64,000 nt of DNA from Streptomyces violens (GCF_000717745.1 NZ_JOBH01000011.1:62001-126000), one strand, 5' to 3'. Shown: positions 33,570 to 43,429, counted from the first letter of the stretch. Notes: generated from the sequence alone by a model not told the origin. Program-made: numbers and translations.

Positions 33570-35804
33570 ATGATCCAGGCCGTCGGACTGACCAGCGAGA
33601 CCCGGCGCGGGCTGCCGCCGGCCGTGGACGATCTGACCTTCGAGGCGCCGGCCGGTGCGGTCACCGTGCTTCTCGGCGCCCGGGGTGCGGGCAAGACGAC
33701 GGCCCTGCGTCTGATGCTGCGGCTGGAGCGCGGGCGGGGCATCACCCTCTTCCGCGGCCGCCCCCTGCACCGCCTGCCGAACCCGGCGCGGGAACTGGGC
33801 GTGCTGCTCGGCGACGTACCCGGTCACCCCGCCCGTACGGCCCGCTCGCACCTGCGGATGCTCACCGCCGCGGCCGGAGTCTCCCCGGACCGTGCCGAGG
33901 ACGTCCTGGAGGCCGTCGGCCTCAGCGGCCTGGCGGAACAGCGCCTGGGCGAGTTCTCGCGCGGCATGGACCGCCGGCTGGGCATGGCGGCCGCCCTGCT
34001 CGGTGACCCGTACGCGCTGCTTCTCGACGAGCCGGACGACGGCCTGTCACCGCGCGAGAGGGCCTGGCTGTACGGGCTGCTGCGAGGGTTCGCCGAGCGC
34101 GGCGGCAGCGTGCTCGTCACGGCCTCCGACCCCAAGGCGGCCGCCCGGCTGGGCGACCGGATCGTCACGATCGAGGACGGCAGGCTGCTCGCCGACCAGG
34201 AGGCCGGGGACTTCACGCACACGCGACTGCGGCCCCGGGTCAGCGTGCGGTCGCCGCACGCCGATCGGCTGGCGGCGCTCCTGGTAGACGAGTGGCAGCG
34301 CGCCGACCCCGCGGTGGACCCGCGCGCGGAACAGCCGCTGGAGGTCGTACGGGAGAGCGGCAACCGCCTCGCCGTGTACGGGAGCAGCTGTGCCCTGGTG
34401 GGCGATACGGCGTTCCGGCACGGCATCCTGGTGCACCAGCTCGCGGAGGAGACGGGCGATGCCCGGCCGGCCGTGCCGCTCAACCGGGCCGACGGCCGGG
34501 CGGCGGCGAGGCTGACGGCCGGTCAGGGCGCGGTGGTGGCCGCGGAACCGGCCAAGGCCGAGGCGGACACCGAGAAGGACGACGCCCGGTACGCCGTCGC
34601 CGCGCGCGGAGAACGGGACGAGTCGCACGCCGACGAGGAGCACGCACACGCCGGCGAAGAGCGCACGCACGCCGGCGAACTGGTGCGCAAGGACGCCGGA
34701 GGGCACTGCGCCGTGATCTCCGGCCCCGTCGTCACGGGGAGTACGGACGCGGCCGACGGCCTCCCGGCGTCAGGCCGGACGGTCGCCGCGTCATCGTCTC
34801 CCCGGCCTCTTTCGCTCGCAAAGGACCCCGACGGCGCGCTCGCGTCCACCCTCGAACTCGAACTCACCCCCGTGCCCGCCGCCAACGGGAACAGCGGGAC
34901 GGTTGCGGTCGGCCCGACCGGCACCCCGCCCCATGGCACAGCGGTCCCCCTCGCGGCCCCTCGTACGCCGCGTACCTCCCCGTCCCCTCGCGGCAAGGTG
35001 CCGGCGGCTCAGTTGATGCTGCCGAGACTGTCCGCCCCGGGGCCCGCCTGGCCGGTCCGTTATGAGCTGCGGCGAGCGGCCAGTGACCGTACGGGAATCG
35101 TCGTAGGTGTGCTCGTACTGGCGATCTCGCTCGTCCTGACGTGGGTACTGGCGCGCACCGGTGGCGCGCCGGCGGCCCGCGTACTGATGGGCTGGCCGGA
35201 CCGGCTGCCCTTCCCGCCCGCCGCGGTGGGGGCGGGACTGATCGGCGCGCTCGCCTTCGGACAGGAGTTCCGGTACCCGGCGCTCGCGCCCGAGCAGGGC
35301 TCCGTGCCTCGCCGGTTGCGGCTGTTGGCCGCCAAGTTGCTGGTCAGCGCGGCGAGCACGGGCATGCTGGCGCTGGCCTCGCTCGTCATCGACGGCGTAC
35401 TCGTGGGCTATGTCTTCGGTGTGCAGGCGTTGCCCGCGGTCGCCGACTGGCCGCTGCTGTCCCTCGGTTGGGGCGCGCTGCTCATCGGGTCCGCATGGGC
35501 CGGCCTCCTGGCGGCGGGCATCTTCCGGTCGACGGCGATGGGACTGGCGACGGTACTGGCGGTACCTGTCGCCGTGGCCCCGCTGATCCAGGGATTGTTG
35601 AGCGATCCGGCTGCGCGTTCGATGGTCGGCTTCCCGGGGCGGGTACGGACGACGGCCGCGGTCGACTGGCCCTCCGGCGTCGACCGGCTGACCGACACCG
35701 CCTGGCTGCTGGCGACGCACCCGGTGGCCGGCGCGCTGACGCTGTCGCTCGCGGCCCTGCTGTGCGCGTACACCCTGACCGCCCTGAACAGAAGGGCCCG
35801 TTGA
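33570..35804 (+). CDS. ABC transporter: ATPase and ABC-2-type permease in one chain
   Basis: 744 residues from ATG 33570 with GAGG upstream. The N-terminal ATPase has Walker A GARGAGKTT (residues 36-44), a signature degenerate to FSRGMDRR in place of LSGGQ, and Walker B ALLLDEPDDGL with Asp where Glu-adjacent residues are usual. A disordered linker of about 200 residues, rich in Ala, Glu and Thr, connects to a C-terminal membrane part with six hydrophobic segments (starting IVVGVLVLAISLVLTWVLA, ending LSLAALLCAYTL). Substrate is unknown. It lies directly upstream of whiH, as I recall for S. coelicolor. Confidence 0.82.
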   Translation: MIQAVGLTSETRRGLPPAVDDLTFEAPAGAVTVLLGARGAGKTTALRLMLRLERGRGITLFRGRPLHRLPNPARELGVLLGDVPGHPARTARSHLRMLTAAAGVSPDRAEDVLEAVGLSGLAEQRLGEFSRGMDRRLGMAAALLGDPYALLLDEPDDGLSPRERAWLYGLLRGFAERGGSVLVTASDPKAAARLGDRIVTIEDGRLLADQEAGDFTHTRLRPRVSVRSPHADRLAALLVDEWQRADPAVDPRAEQPLEVVRESGNRLAVYGSSCALVGDTAFRHGILVHQLAEETGDARPAVPLNRADGRAAARLTAGQGAVVAAEPAKAEADTEKDDARYAVAARGERDESHADEEHAHAGEERTHAGELVRKDAGGHCAVISGPVVTGSTDAADGLPASGRTVAASSSPRPLSLAKDPDGALASTLELELTPVPAANGNSGTVAVGPTGTPPHGTAVPLAAPRTPRTSPSPRGKVPAAQLMLPRLSAPGPAWPVRYELRRAASDRTGIVVGVLVLAISLVLTWVLARTGGAPAARVLMGWPDRLPFPPAAVGAGLIGALAFGQEFRYPALAPEQGSVPRRLRLLAAKLLVSAASTGMLALASLVIDGVLVGYVFGVQALPAVADWPLLSLGWGALLIGSAWAGLLAAGIFRSTAMGLATVLAVPVAVAPLIQGLLSDPAARSMVGFPGRVRTTAAVDWPSGVDRLTDTAWLLATHPVAGALTLSLAALLCAYTLTALNRRAR

Positions 35805-36087
35805 GGGCACGAACGACCCATGAACGAAGAGGTGAAAGAGAGGGAAGGCTGATGGGGCAGGTGAGGGAGCAGCGAAAGACGAGGTGAGCGGAGGGACGGA
35901 GCGGCGCGGTACTCACGAGGCTCCATCGCTTGCCGCATCCCGGGCAGCGTGAACTGTCCAGAACTCCGCGCGATGCGTCTGCTTCCTTCCGATAAAGCGT
36001 CAATTGTAGGGTGATGGGCGATCACCCTTTCGTGTGCTTTTCACCAAAGACCTCAAGGCGCTCCGGCACGTCGCCGACAAAGGATGC
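35805..36087 (+). promoter_or_regulatory. whiH upstream region with palindrome and sigma-WhiG-like -10
   Basis: AGGGTGAT-GGGCG-ATCACCCT (36008-36028) is a perfect 8-bp inverted repeat of the GntR/FadR operator shape, 60 bases before the whiH start. Upstream, TCCGATAA (35988-35995) resembles the GCCGATAA -10 element of sigma-WhiG promoters, but no TAAA -35 was found at the proper distance. The palindrome would fall just after the predicted start of transcription. A purine-rich stretch covers 35819-35905. Confidence 0.6.
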
Positions 36088-37008
36088 GTGAGTACCCTTG
36101 CGCACACCATGATGACCGCGACTCGCCCCGCCGACACCGGCCTGACCGGCCCGGGCGAGCTCGACCGCTACCCCTACGCCGACGCCGTCGGAGGCGAGCG
36201 CACCGACCGCGTGGCTCCCGTGTGGGACGGCCACGAAAGCGAGCTGGGCCGGGTCGGCCGCCGCGCAGCCGGCAGCCGGGGCCGTGGCCTGCACGGCCAA
36301 CTCGTCCAGCAGCTCGGGCAGATGATCGTCTCCGGTGACCTCGGGGCCGACCGTCCGCTCGTCCCCGAAGAGATCGGCCAGCGCTTCGAGGTCTCCCGCA
36401 CCGTCGTCCGCGAATCTCTGCGTGTCCTGGAGGCCAAGGGCCTGGTCAGCGCGCGCCCGAACGTCGGCACCCGGGTCCGCCCGGTCAGCGACTGGAACCT
36501 CCTCGACCCCGACATCATCGAGTGGCGGGCGTACGGCCCCCAGCGCGACGACCAGCGCCGCGAGCTGTGCGAGCTGCGCTGGACCATCGAGCCCCTCGCC
36601 GCGCGCCTCGCCGCGGGGCACGGCCGCGAGGACGTGCAGCAGCGTCTCGCCGACATGGCCGAGATCATGGGCCACTCCGCGGCCCAGGGCGACTCGCTGA
36701 CCTTCGCCCGCGCCGACGCCGAGTTCCACTCGCTGCTCCTCCAGCTCACCGGCAACCGCATGCTGGAGCACCTCTCCGGCATCGTCTCCGCAGCGCTCCA
36801 GGTCTCCGGCGGCTCGTCCCTCGGCTGCGAGCACCCCGCCGAGACGTCCGTCGGCCAGCACATGAAGATCGTCGACGCGATCGGCGCGGGCGACGCGGCA
36901 GGCGCCGAGGTCGCGATGCGTCAGCTCCTCGCGACCGACGGTGAGGCCGGGGGACCCGTCGGGAGCGGCGCGGCGGACCGCGTGGTGCCCGCGCCCCGCG
37001 AGCACTGA
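36088..37008 (+). CDS. whiH: Sporulation regulator WhiH, GntR/FadR family
   Basis: 306 residues from GTG 36088 after AAAGGAT. The N-terminus (STLAHTMM, then ELDRYPYADA) and the body agree closely with my memory of S. coelicolor WhiH. The winged helix spans GLHGQLVQQLGQMIVSGDLG to VSRTVVRESLRVLEAKGLVS. An FCD ligand-binding domain follows (ELCELRWTIEPLAARLAAGH, DAEFHSLLLQLTGNRMLEHL). WhiH acts in septation of aerial hyphae and is thought to repress itself; the ligand is unknown. Location directly upstream of hrdB supports the identity. Confidence 0.93.
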   Translation: MSTLAHTMMTATRPADTGLTGPGELDRYPYADAVGGERTDRVAPVWDGHESELGRVGRRAAGSRGRGLHGQLVQQLGQMIVSGDLGADRPLVPEEIGQRFEVSRTVVRESLRVLEAKGLVSARPNVGTRVRPVSDWNLLDPDIIEWRAYGPQRDDQRRELCELRWTIEPLAARLAAGHGREDVQQRLADMAEIMGHSAAQGDSLTFARADAEFHSLLLQLTGNRMLEHLSGIVSAALQVSGGSSLGCEHPAETSVGQHMKIVDAIGAGDAAGAEVAMRQLLATDGEAGGPVGSGAADRVVPAPREH

Positions 37009-37660
37009 CAGCCCCCCCGAAACCGCCTCACTCCCAGGCGCCCCGCCCTGAAGAAACCGTACGCCGCACCCCTGCGCGACCGGCCGCCTCCCGGGGACGG
37101 CGCACCCGTCTCCGTGAAGAGGGCGGCGAGGCGGCGCAGGCAAGGTGCGCACCTGTACGCGCACACCAAGGAACGCAACCCACGCAGTCGACGCAACCGA
37201 GGCAGCGCATGCGGCCGACGCGGCCGACGCGACGAATACCGCGACGAAGCAACGCAGCGAACGCAAGGAAGAGGACCCCGTACGCGCCGGCGGGCCGTAC
37301 GGGCCAGAGGGGCGGTCGCCGAGCCGCACGTCTCCGTGCGGGGCGGCCGCCTGGTCGGCCGAGCCCCCGTGGCCGCCGGGGCTCCCTTCTCGCCTCCTTC
37401 TCTCCGGTACGCCCCCAGATCGAGCAAAATGTGACGTTATGGGGTGTGACTCGGGCCACGCGGATTGGGCGTAACGCTCTGCGGGGAAGCGCGATGACTT
37501 AAGAGGTGATAGCCGAGGAGGGAATACGGCGGCCGCTTGCGGCGCTGTCCCAACTCCCTGGTTGCCCCTGCGCCGTCGGCCCACCCCCGTCGACGGTCGT
37601 CGGCTCCGGTCCACAGTGGACGGAGCCGGAAGCCGTTTCCATCGTTCCGAGAGGTTGTTC
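37009..37660 (+). promoter_or_regulatory. Long hrdB upstream region
   Basis: No gene is supported in these 652 bases; an open frame at 37145-37474 is compositionally low complexity. Near 37195-37260 are imperfect repeats of GACGCGGCC-type words. GGAAT at 37521-37525 with GCT 18 bases later approximates the sigma-R pattern (GGAAT-N18-GTT) reported for an hrdB promoter. The main vegetative promoter probably lies around 37440-37500, where composition becomes less GC-rich, but boxes are not certain. Confidence 0.4.
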
Positions 37661-39220
37661 GTGTCGGCCAGCACATCCCGTACGCTCCCGCCGGAGATCG
37701 CCGAGTCCGAGTCTGTGATGGCGCTCATCGAGCGGGGAAAGGCTGATGGGCAGATCGCCGGCGATGACGTGCGTCGGGCCTTCGAGGCTGACCAGATTCC
37801 GCCAACCCAGTGGAAGAACGTTCTGCGCAGCCTCAACCAGATCCTCGACGAGGAGGGTGTGACGCTGATGGTCAGTGCCGCAGAGGCGCCCAAGCGCACC
37901 CGCAAGAGCGTCGCAGCGAAGAGTCCGGCGAAGCGCACCGCCACCAAGACCGTCGCGGCCAAGGCCGCCGCGGTCAAGAAGACCACCGCGGCAGCGGCCG
38001 CGTCCGTCTCCCCGGCGTCGGACGGCCCGGGCGCCGAGGCGGAGCCCTCGCCGGCGAAGAAGGCGGCGGCCAAGAAGGCCACCGCGAAGAAGGCCACGGC
38101 CAAGAAGACGGCCGCCAAGAAGACCACGGCCAAGAAGACCAAGAAGGACGCCGTCGACGAGATCCTCGAAGAGGACACCGTCGAGGAGACCCCGGCGGCG
38201 CCGGGCAAGGGCGATGCGCCCGAGGCGGCCGAGGGCACCGAGGCCGCGGGCTTCGTGCTGTCGGACGAGGACGAGGACGACGCCCCGGCGCAGCAGGTCG
38301 CCGCGGCCGGCGCCACCGCCGACCCGGTCAAGGACTACCTCAAGCAGATCGGCAAGGTCCCGCTGCTCAACGCCGAGCAGGAGGTCGAGCTCGCGAAGCG
38401 CATCGAGGCCGGCCTGTTCGCCGAGGACAAGCTGGCGAACTCCGACAAGCTCGCGCCGAAGCTCAAGCGTGAGCTGGAGATCATCGCCGAGGACGGCCGC
38501 CGCGCCAAGAACCACCTGCTGGAGGCCAACCTCCGCCTCGTGGTCTCGCTGGCCAAGCGCTACACCGGCCGCGGCATGCTCTTCCTGGACCTGATCCAGG
38601 AGGGCAACCTCGGTCTGATCCGTGCGGTCGAGAAGTTCGACTACACCAAGGGGTACAAGTTCTCCACGTACGCGACGTGGTGGATCCGTCAGGCGATCAC
38701 CCGCGCCATGGCCGACCAGGCCCGTACGATCCGTATCCCTGTCCACATGGTCGAGGTCATCAACAAGCTCGCCCGAGTGCAGCGCCAGATGCTCCAGGAC
38801 CTGGGCCGCGAGCCCACTCCGGAGGAGCTGGCCAAGGAGCTCGACATGACCCCCGAGAAGGTCATCGAGGTCCAGAAGTACGGCCGCGAGCCCATCTCGC
38901 TGCACACCCCGCTGGGCGAGGACGGCGACAGCGAGTTCGGTGACCTCATCGAGGACTCCGAGGCCGTCGTGCCGGCCGACGCGGTCAGCTTCACTCTTCT
39001 GCAGGAACAGCTCCACTCGGTCCTTGACACGCTCTCGGAGCGTGAGGCGGGCGTCGTCTCGATGCGCTTCGGCCTCACGGACGGCCAGCCCAAGACGCTG
39101 GACGAGATCGGCAAGGTCTACGGCGTCACGCGCGAGCGTATCCGCCAGATCGAGTCCAAGACGATGTCCAAGCTGCGGCACCCCTCGCGTTCTCAGGTGC
39201 TGCGCGACTACCTGGACTGA
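37661..39220 (+). CDS. hrdB: Principal RNA polymerase sigma factor HrdB
   Basis: 519 residues from GTG 37661 behind GAGAGG. Region 1.1 is followed by a Lys/Ala/Thr-rich stretch ([13 protein letters not shown] type repeats) and an acidic stretch (SDEDEDD), both typical of streptomycete HrdB. Then come region 1.2 ([20 protein letters not shown]), region 2 ([40 protein letters not shown]), region 3 and region 4 ([20 protein letters not shown]). It directs transcription of housekeeping genes and is essential. ATG/GTG choices further upstream lack ribosome sites. Confidence 0.97.
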   Translation: MSASTSRTLPPEIAESESVMALIERGKADGQIAGDDVRRAFEADQIPPTQWKNVLRSLNQILDEEGVTLMVSAAEAPKRTRKSVAAKSPAKRTATKTVAAKAAAVKKTTAAAAASVSPASDGPGAEAEPSPAKKAAAKKATAKKATAKKTAAKKTTAKKTKKDAVDEILEEDTVEETPAAPGKGDAPEAAEGTEAAGFVLSDEDEDDAPAQQVAAAGATADPVKDYLKQIGKVPLLNAEQEVELAKRIEAGLFAEDKLANSDKLAPKLKRELEIIAEDGRRAKNHLLEANLRLVVSLAKRYTGRGMLFLDLIQEGNLGLIRAVEKFDYTKGYKFSTYATWWIRQAITRAMADQARTIRIPVHMVEVINKLARVQRQMLQDLGREPTPEELAKELDMTPEKVIEVQKYGREPISLHTPLGEDGDSEFGDLIEDSEAVVPADAVSFTLLQEQLHSVLDTLSEREAGVVSMRFGLTDGQPKTLDEIGKVYGVTRERIRQIESKTMSKLRHPSRSQVLRDYLD

Positions 39221-39356
39221 CATCCCAGGTCAGCGGGCATGTGGGCCCGGTCACTCCGTCCGTGGAGTGGCCGGGCTCCGGCGTGTCCGGGGTGCGGCAC
39301 TCGGCCAACTGACTCACTGTGGGTGTACGAATGCTCCCCCAGAGTCAGGAGTCGGT

Positions 39357-40184
39357 ATGGGCATCCGCACCCGCGCTGTCACCACGGTCCTCGCCGCCCT
39401 CGCGCCGGCCGTCGCCGCACTCGGAGTGCCGGGGCCGGCCGCCGCCGACAGCGTCATCGTCGGGGGACGGCAGGTGCAGAGCTCTTCCAGCCCCTGGGTC
39501 GTCGCGCTGGCGAGCCGCGAGCGCTTCGGGAACGAACGCTCCGGGCAGTTCTGCGGGGGCGTCCTGGTGGGCCCCTCGACGGTCCTCACGGCCGCGCACT
39601 GCATGGGCAAGGACGTGCTGGGCGCGTCCCCGGCCGAGGTGAAGGACCTGCGCGTGATCGTCGGGCGCACCGACCTGCGCGGCCGAGCGGGCAGGGAAAT
39701 GGCGACGAGCAAGGTCTGGATCAACCCCGAGTACGACGCCACGACGAATGCCGGGGACTTCGCCATCCTGAAGCTGCGCGGCATGACGCCGAGCAGTTAC
39801 GTGCTGCCGATGGCGGGCCTGGGCGATCGCGCGTACCAGCCGGGCACCGGCGCCTCGGTCTACGGCTGGGGCGACACGACCGGCAACGGTACGTATTCGT
39901 CGGTGCTGCGCGCGGCACGGGTGCAGGTCATGCAGGACTCCGCCTGCAAGCGTGCGTACCCGAAGAGCGTGGACGGCACGTACGACGGCGGCTCGATGCT
40001 CTGCGCGGGCACGCGGCAGGGCGGGCACGACGCCTGCCAGGGGGACAGCGGTGGACCGCTCGTGGCGAACGGGCGGCTCGTGGGGCTGGTCTCCTGGGGT
40101 ACCGGCTGCGGGGAGCCGGGGAAGCCGGGCGTGTACACGCGTGTCTCGGCCGCCGAGCAGGCGGTGATGGCCCAGGGCGGCTGA
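39357..40184 (+). CDS. Secreted trypsin-like serine protease
   Basis: 275 residues from ATG 39357 after AGGAG. A signal peptide of about 31 residues ends near GPAAADS. Mature S1A protease opens IVGGRQV, which suggests little or no propeptide. The triad is His in TAAHC, Asp in NAGDFAIL and Ser in [28 protein letters not shown] forms the substrate pocket floor, and an Asp six residues before Ser predicts trypsin-like (Lys/Arg) specificity. The same gene follows hrdB in related genomes. Gap 39221-39356 is short and empty. Confidence 0.93.
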   Translation: MGIRTRAVTTVLAALAPAVAALGVPGPAAADSVIVGGRQVQSSSSPWVVALASRERFGNERSGQFCGGVLVGPSTVLTAAHCMGKDVLGASPAEVKDLRVIVGRTDLRGRAGREMATSKVWINPEYDATTNAGDFAILKLRGMTPSSYVLPMAGLGDRAYQPGTGASVYGWGDTTGNGTYSSVLRAARVQVMQDSACKRAYPKSVDGTYDGGSMLCAGTRQGGHDACQGDSGGPLVANGRLVGLVSWGTGCGEPGKPGVYTRVSAAEQAVMAQGG

Positions 40185-40346
40185 GAGCGGCCGCGGCGGG
40201 CGGCCGCGACGCAGGGGCGGGGGAGCGGCTCAAGAGCCGCGCAGCGCCCCGGGAAATCCTCTGTGGGGGCAGTGTCGGACGGGGCGTGCCGGTCCTCGTG
40301 ACGGATCACGAAGGCCGGACGCCGAAGGACACCGATGTGAGTACGA

Positions 40347-40393
40347 GTGCGGGCGGTCTCCCCGGTGGGTACCGGGTGAAACCGCCCGCGCAC
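40347..40393. terminator. Hairpin between convergent protease and small Cys-rich gene
   Basis: GTGCGGGCGGT and ACCGCCCGCGCAC pair with one bulge, and an inner CCCGGT/ACCGGG pairs as well. A second hairpin, GCGGCCGC twice around 40187-40212, lies just after the protease stop. Confidence 0.65.
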
Positions 40394-40432
40394 GGCTCGT
40401 AGCCGCTACTCGCTCGTCGTCGGTGCGATGTG

Positions 40433-40663
40433 TCAGCGGTCCTCATCGGACGCAGACGCCGGAGAGGCGGTCAGCCGCTCCGTCTCGTCCTGTATCTCCG
40501 CGGCGATCTTCTTGAGTTCTGGCTCGAACTTGCGCCCGTGGTGGGCGCAGAAGAGCAGTTCGCCGCCGGACATCAGGACGACGCGCAGGTATGCCTGTGC
40601 GCCGCAGCGGTCGCAGCGGTCAGCGGCCGTCAGCGGGCTCGCGGGGGTCAGAACAGTAGTCAC
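40433..40663 (-). CDS. Small Cys-rich zinc-ribbon-like protein (DUF7455 type)
   Basis: 76 residues from GTG 40663. CDRCGAQAYLRVVL and LLFCAHHGRKFEPEL provide two Cys, one Cys and two His in a pattern that should bind one zinc. The rest is acidic and helical (IAAEIQDETERLTA). Proteins of this size and pattern are widespread in actinobacteria with no known role. It diverges from parE. Confidence 0.75.
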   Translation of the reverse strand: MTTVLTPASPLTAADRCDRCGAQAYLRVVLMSGGELLFCAHHGRKFEPELKKIAAEIQDETERLTASPASASDEDR

Positions 40664-41096
40664 GTCGCCTCTTCTCTAGCTCGACGAGCTGTCGTACCAG
40701 GGTCAACATCCAACCAGGCCGAAAACGTTCCCGCTCGTGGCTTTTCCTCGAAAAATTTTTTCCGAGGTGGCCGGGTGCTGCCGGGTGGCGGCGAATGAGC
40801 CGTAGTGCGTGGTGGTCTGATTCAAGTGTCGGTCGGGCCTGTCCTCCCGGCTGGGTTGCCGGTCGTTGATGAGGACGTGCCCGGAGCCTAAATGGTTCAT
40901 GCCTCGAAGGGAACGTGATGTTCACGTCACCCACACGAGGAATAGAACGTACGAACGAAACTCTACTAGCATGGGCCCGCTTACGGGTGGCGTCACATCG
41001 GCTCTACCTGGCCTCGGTACCCTCTGACCGGCGACACCGCCACATACAGGGTCCGCGGAACGCGGACCACCAGAAATTCAGCGAGGAGCGAACCGC
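40664..41096. promoter_or_regulatory. Divergent region before parE
   Basis: No gene is seen. Features found are an AT-rich element CCTCG-AAAAATTTTTT-CCGAGG (40746-40766), a palindrome ACGTGA-TGT-TCACGT (40913-40927), and a leader hairpin GGTCCGCG-GAA-CGCGGACC (41050-41068) about 30 bases before the parE start. On the minus strand TTGACC near 40701 is a plausible -35 for the small Cys-rich gene. Confidence 0.5.
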
Positions 41097-43217
41097 GTGA
41101 CCGCCGAGATGTCCGTGCCGTCCACCGCCGTGCTGACCGGGGCAGACCGGGACGGATCCAACTACACCGCGCGGCATCTGCTCGTCCTGGAGGGCCTGGA
41201 GGCCGTCCGCAAGCGCCCCGGCATGTACATCGGGTCCACCGACAGCCGCGGCCTGATGCACTGCCTGTGGGAAATCATCGACAACTCCGTCGACGAGGCG
41301 CTGGGCGGCTACTGCGACCGCATCGAGGTCGTCCTGCACGAGGACGGCTCCGTCGAGGTCCAGGACAACGGCCGCGGCATCCCCGTCGATGTCGAGCCCA
41401 AAACCGGCCTCAGCGGCGTCGAGGTCGTCATGACCAAGCTGCACGCCGGCGGCAAGTTCGGCGGCGGCTCCTACGCGGCCTCCGGCGGCCTGCACGGTGT
41501 CGGCGCCTCCGTGGTCAACGCCCTCTCCGCCCGCCTGGACGTCGAGGTCGACCGCAACTCCAAGACGCACTCCATCAGCTTCCGGCGCGGCGTCCCCGGC
41601 ATCTTCACCGAGTCGGGCCCCGAGGCCCCCTTCGACCCCACCGGCGGCCTCGTCAAGGGCAAGCGCATCCCGAAGACCCGCACGGGCACCCGGGTGCGCT
41701 ACTGGGCGGACCGCCAGATCTTCCTGAAGGACGCCAAGCTCTCCCTGGAGACGCTGCACGCCCGCGCCCGCCAGACCGCCTTCCTCGTGCCCGGCCTCAC
41801 GCTCGTCGTACGGGACGAGCGCGGCATCGAGACCGAGGGGACGAGCGAGGAGACCTTCCACTACGACGGCGGCATCAGCGAGTTCTGCGAGTACCTCGCC
41901 CAGGACAAGGCCGTCTGTGACGTGCTGCGCCTCTCGGGGCAGGGCACCTTCAAGGAGACGGTGCCGGTCCTGGACGACCGCGGGCACATGACGCCCACCG
42001 AGGTCACCCGCGAGCTGGGCGTGGACATCGCGCTGCGCTGGGGCACCGGGTACGACACGACGGTCAAGTCGTTCGTGAACATCATCGCCACCCCGAAGGG
42101 CGGCACCCACGTCAGCGGCTTCGAACGCTCCGTGACCAAGACGGTCAATGAAGTGCTGCGCTCGGCCAAGCTGCTGCGCGTCGCCGAGGACGACATCGTC
42201 AAGGACGACGCCCTCGAAGGGCTCACGGCGGTCGTCACCGTAAGACTGGCCGAGCCCCAGTTCGAGGGCCAGACCAAGGAAGTACTCGGTACGTCGGCGG
42301 CCAACCGCATCGTCGCCAACGTGGTGGCCAAGGAGCTCAAGGCGTTCCTGACCTCCACCAAGCGCGACGCGAAGGCGCAGGCCCGCGCCGTACTGGACAA
42401 GGCCGTCGCGGCCGCCCGTACGCGCATCGCCGCCCGGCAGCACAAGGAAGCGCAGCGCAGGAAGACCGCGCTGGAGTCCTCCTCGCTGCCCGCGAAGCTC
42501 GCCGACTGCCGCAGCGACAACGTGGACCGCAGCGAACTGTTCATCGTCGAGGGCGACTCGGCGCTCGGTACGGCCAAGCTCGCGCGCAATTCCGAGTTCC
42601 AGGCGCTGCTGCCGATCCGCGGAAAGATCCTGAACGTTCAGAAGTCCTCCGTCTCGGACATGCTGAAGAACGCCGAATGCGGCGCGATCATCCAGGTCAT
42701 AGGGGCCGGTTCGGGCCGCACCTTCGACATCGACGCGGCCCGCTACGGCAAGGTCATCTTCCTCGCCGACGCCGATGTCGACGGCGCGCACATCCGTACG
42801 CTGCTGCTCACGCTCTTCCAGCGGTACATGCGCCCGATGATCGAGCAGGGCCGGGTCTTCTCCGCCGTGCCGCCGCTGCACCGCGTGGAGCTGATCAACC
42901 CCAAGAAGGGCCAGGACAAGTACATCTACACGTACTCGGACAACGAGCTGCGGCAGACCCTGCTGGAACTCCAGCGCAAGAACGTCCGTTTCAAGGACAG
43001 CATCCAGCGCTACAAGGGCCTGGGCGAGATGGACGCCGACCAGCTCGCCGAGACCACGATGGACCCGCGCCACCGCACCCTGCGCCGGATCAACATCAGT
43101 GACCTCGAGGCCGCCGAGAAGGCGTTCGACCTGCTCATGGGCAATGAGGTCGCGCCGCGCAAGGGGTTCATCACCGACTCCGCCGCGTCCCTGGACCGCT
43201 CGCGCATCGACACCTGA
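41097..43217 (+). CDS. parE: DNA topoisomerase IV subunit B (ParE)
   Basis: 706 residues from GTG 41097 after GAGGAG. The GHKL ATPase domain shows EGLEAVRKRPGMYIGSTDSR, WEIIDNSVDEAL (catalytic Glu and Mg-binding Asn) and GGLHGVGASVVNALS. The Toprim domain shows IVEGDSALGTAKLARNSEFQ and DADVDGAHIRTLLLT (metal Asp residues). Region LDLSTAGKF-type GyrB insertions are absent. With parC 8 kb away it supplies the decatenating enzyme, while gyrA/gyrB are expected near oriC. A hairpin follows at 43246-43277. Confidence 0.9.
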   Translation: MTAEMSVPSTAVLTGADRDGSNYTARHLLVLEGLEAVRKRPGMYIGSTDSRGLMHCLWEIIDNSVDEALGGYCDRIEVVLHEDGSVEVQDNGRGIPVDVEPKTGLSGVEVVMTKLHAGGKFGGGSYAASGGLHGVGASVVNALSARLDVEVDRNSKTHSISFRRGVPGIFTESGPEAPFDPTGGLVKGKRIPKTRTGTRVRYWADRQIFLKDAKLSLETLHARARQTAFLVPGLTLVVRDERGIETEGTSEETFHYDGGISEFCEYLAQDKAVCDVLRLSGQGTFKETVPVLDDRGHMTPTEVTRELGVDIALRWGTGYDTTVKSFVNIIATPKGGTHVSGFERSVTKTVNEVLRSAKLLRVAEDDIVKDDALEGLTAVVTVRLAEPQFEGQTKEVLGTSAANRIVANVVAKELKAFLTSTKRDAKAQARAVLDKAVAAARTRIAARQHKEAQRRKTALESSSLPAKLADCRSDNVDRSELFIVEGDSALGTAKLARNSEFQALLPIRGKILNVQKSSVSDMLKNAECGAIIQVIGAGSGRTFDIDAARYGKVIFLADADVDGAHIRTLLLTLFQRYMRPMIEQGRVFSAVPPLHRVELINPKKGQDKYIYTYSDNELRQTLLELQRKNVRFKDSIQRYKGLGEMDADQLAETTMDPRHRTLRRINISDLEAAEKAFDLLMGNEVAPRKGFITDSAASLDRSRIDT

Positions 43218-43245
43218 TCCCTGCTGTTGATCCCTGCTGTCGCGT

Positions 43246-43277
43246 GAGGGCCGTCCACCTCTGGGTGGGCGGCCCTC
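43246..43277 (+). terminator. Hairpin after parE
   Basis: GAGGGCCG-T-CCACC pairs with GGTGG-G-CGGCCCTC around TCTG. Just before it, TGATCCCTGCTGT is directly repeated twice (43215-43240). Confidence 0.75.
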
Positions 43278-43429
43278 CGCGCATCTCCATGCCGCGCGGC
43301 CGGCCCCGCTCCTCCCGGTTCGTCCGTCACCTGATGGGGTGAAGGATTCGCAATGGATGTCCGGGAACAGCCGAGTCTGTCCATCCTTGGGCGCACGGCC
43401 AGACAGGCCGCGGAACAAGGAGATGCCCG

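Noticed and set aside
37145..37474. Open frame of about 109 codons with Ala/Asp/Thr repeats upstream of hrdB
   Set aside because: No ribosome site, composition follows the DNA repeats, and it overlaps the expected hrdB promoter region.
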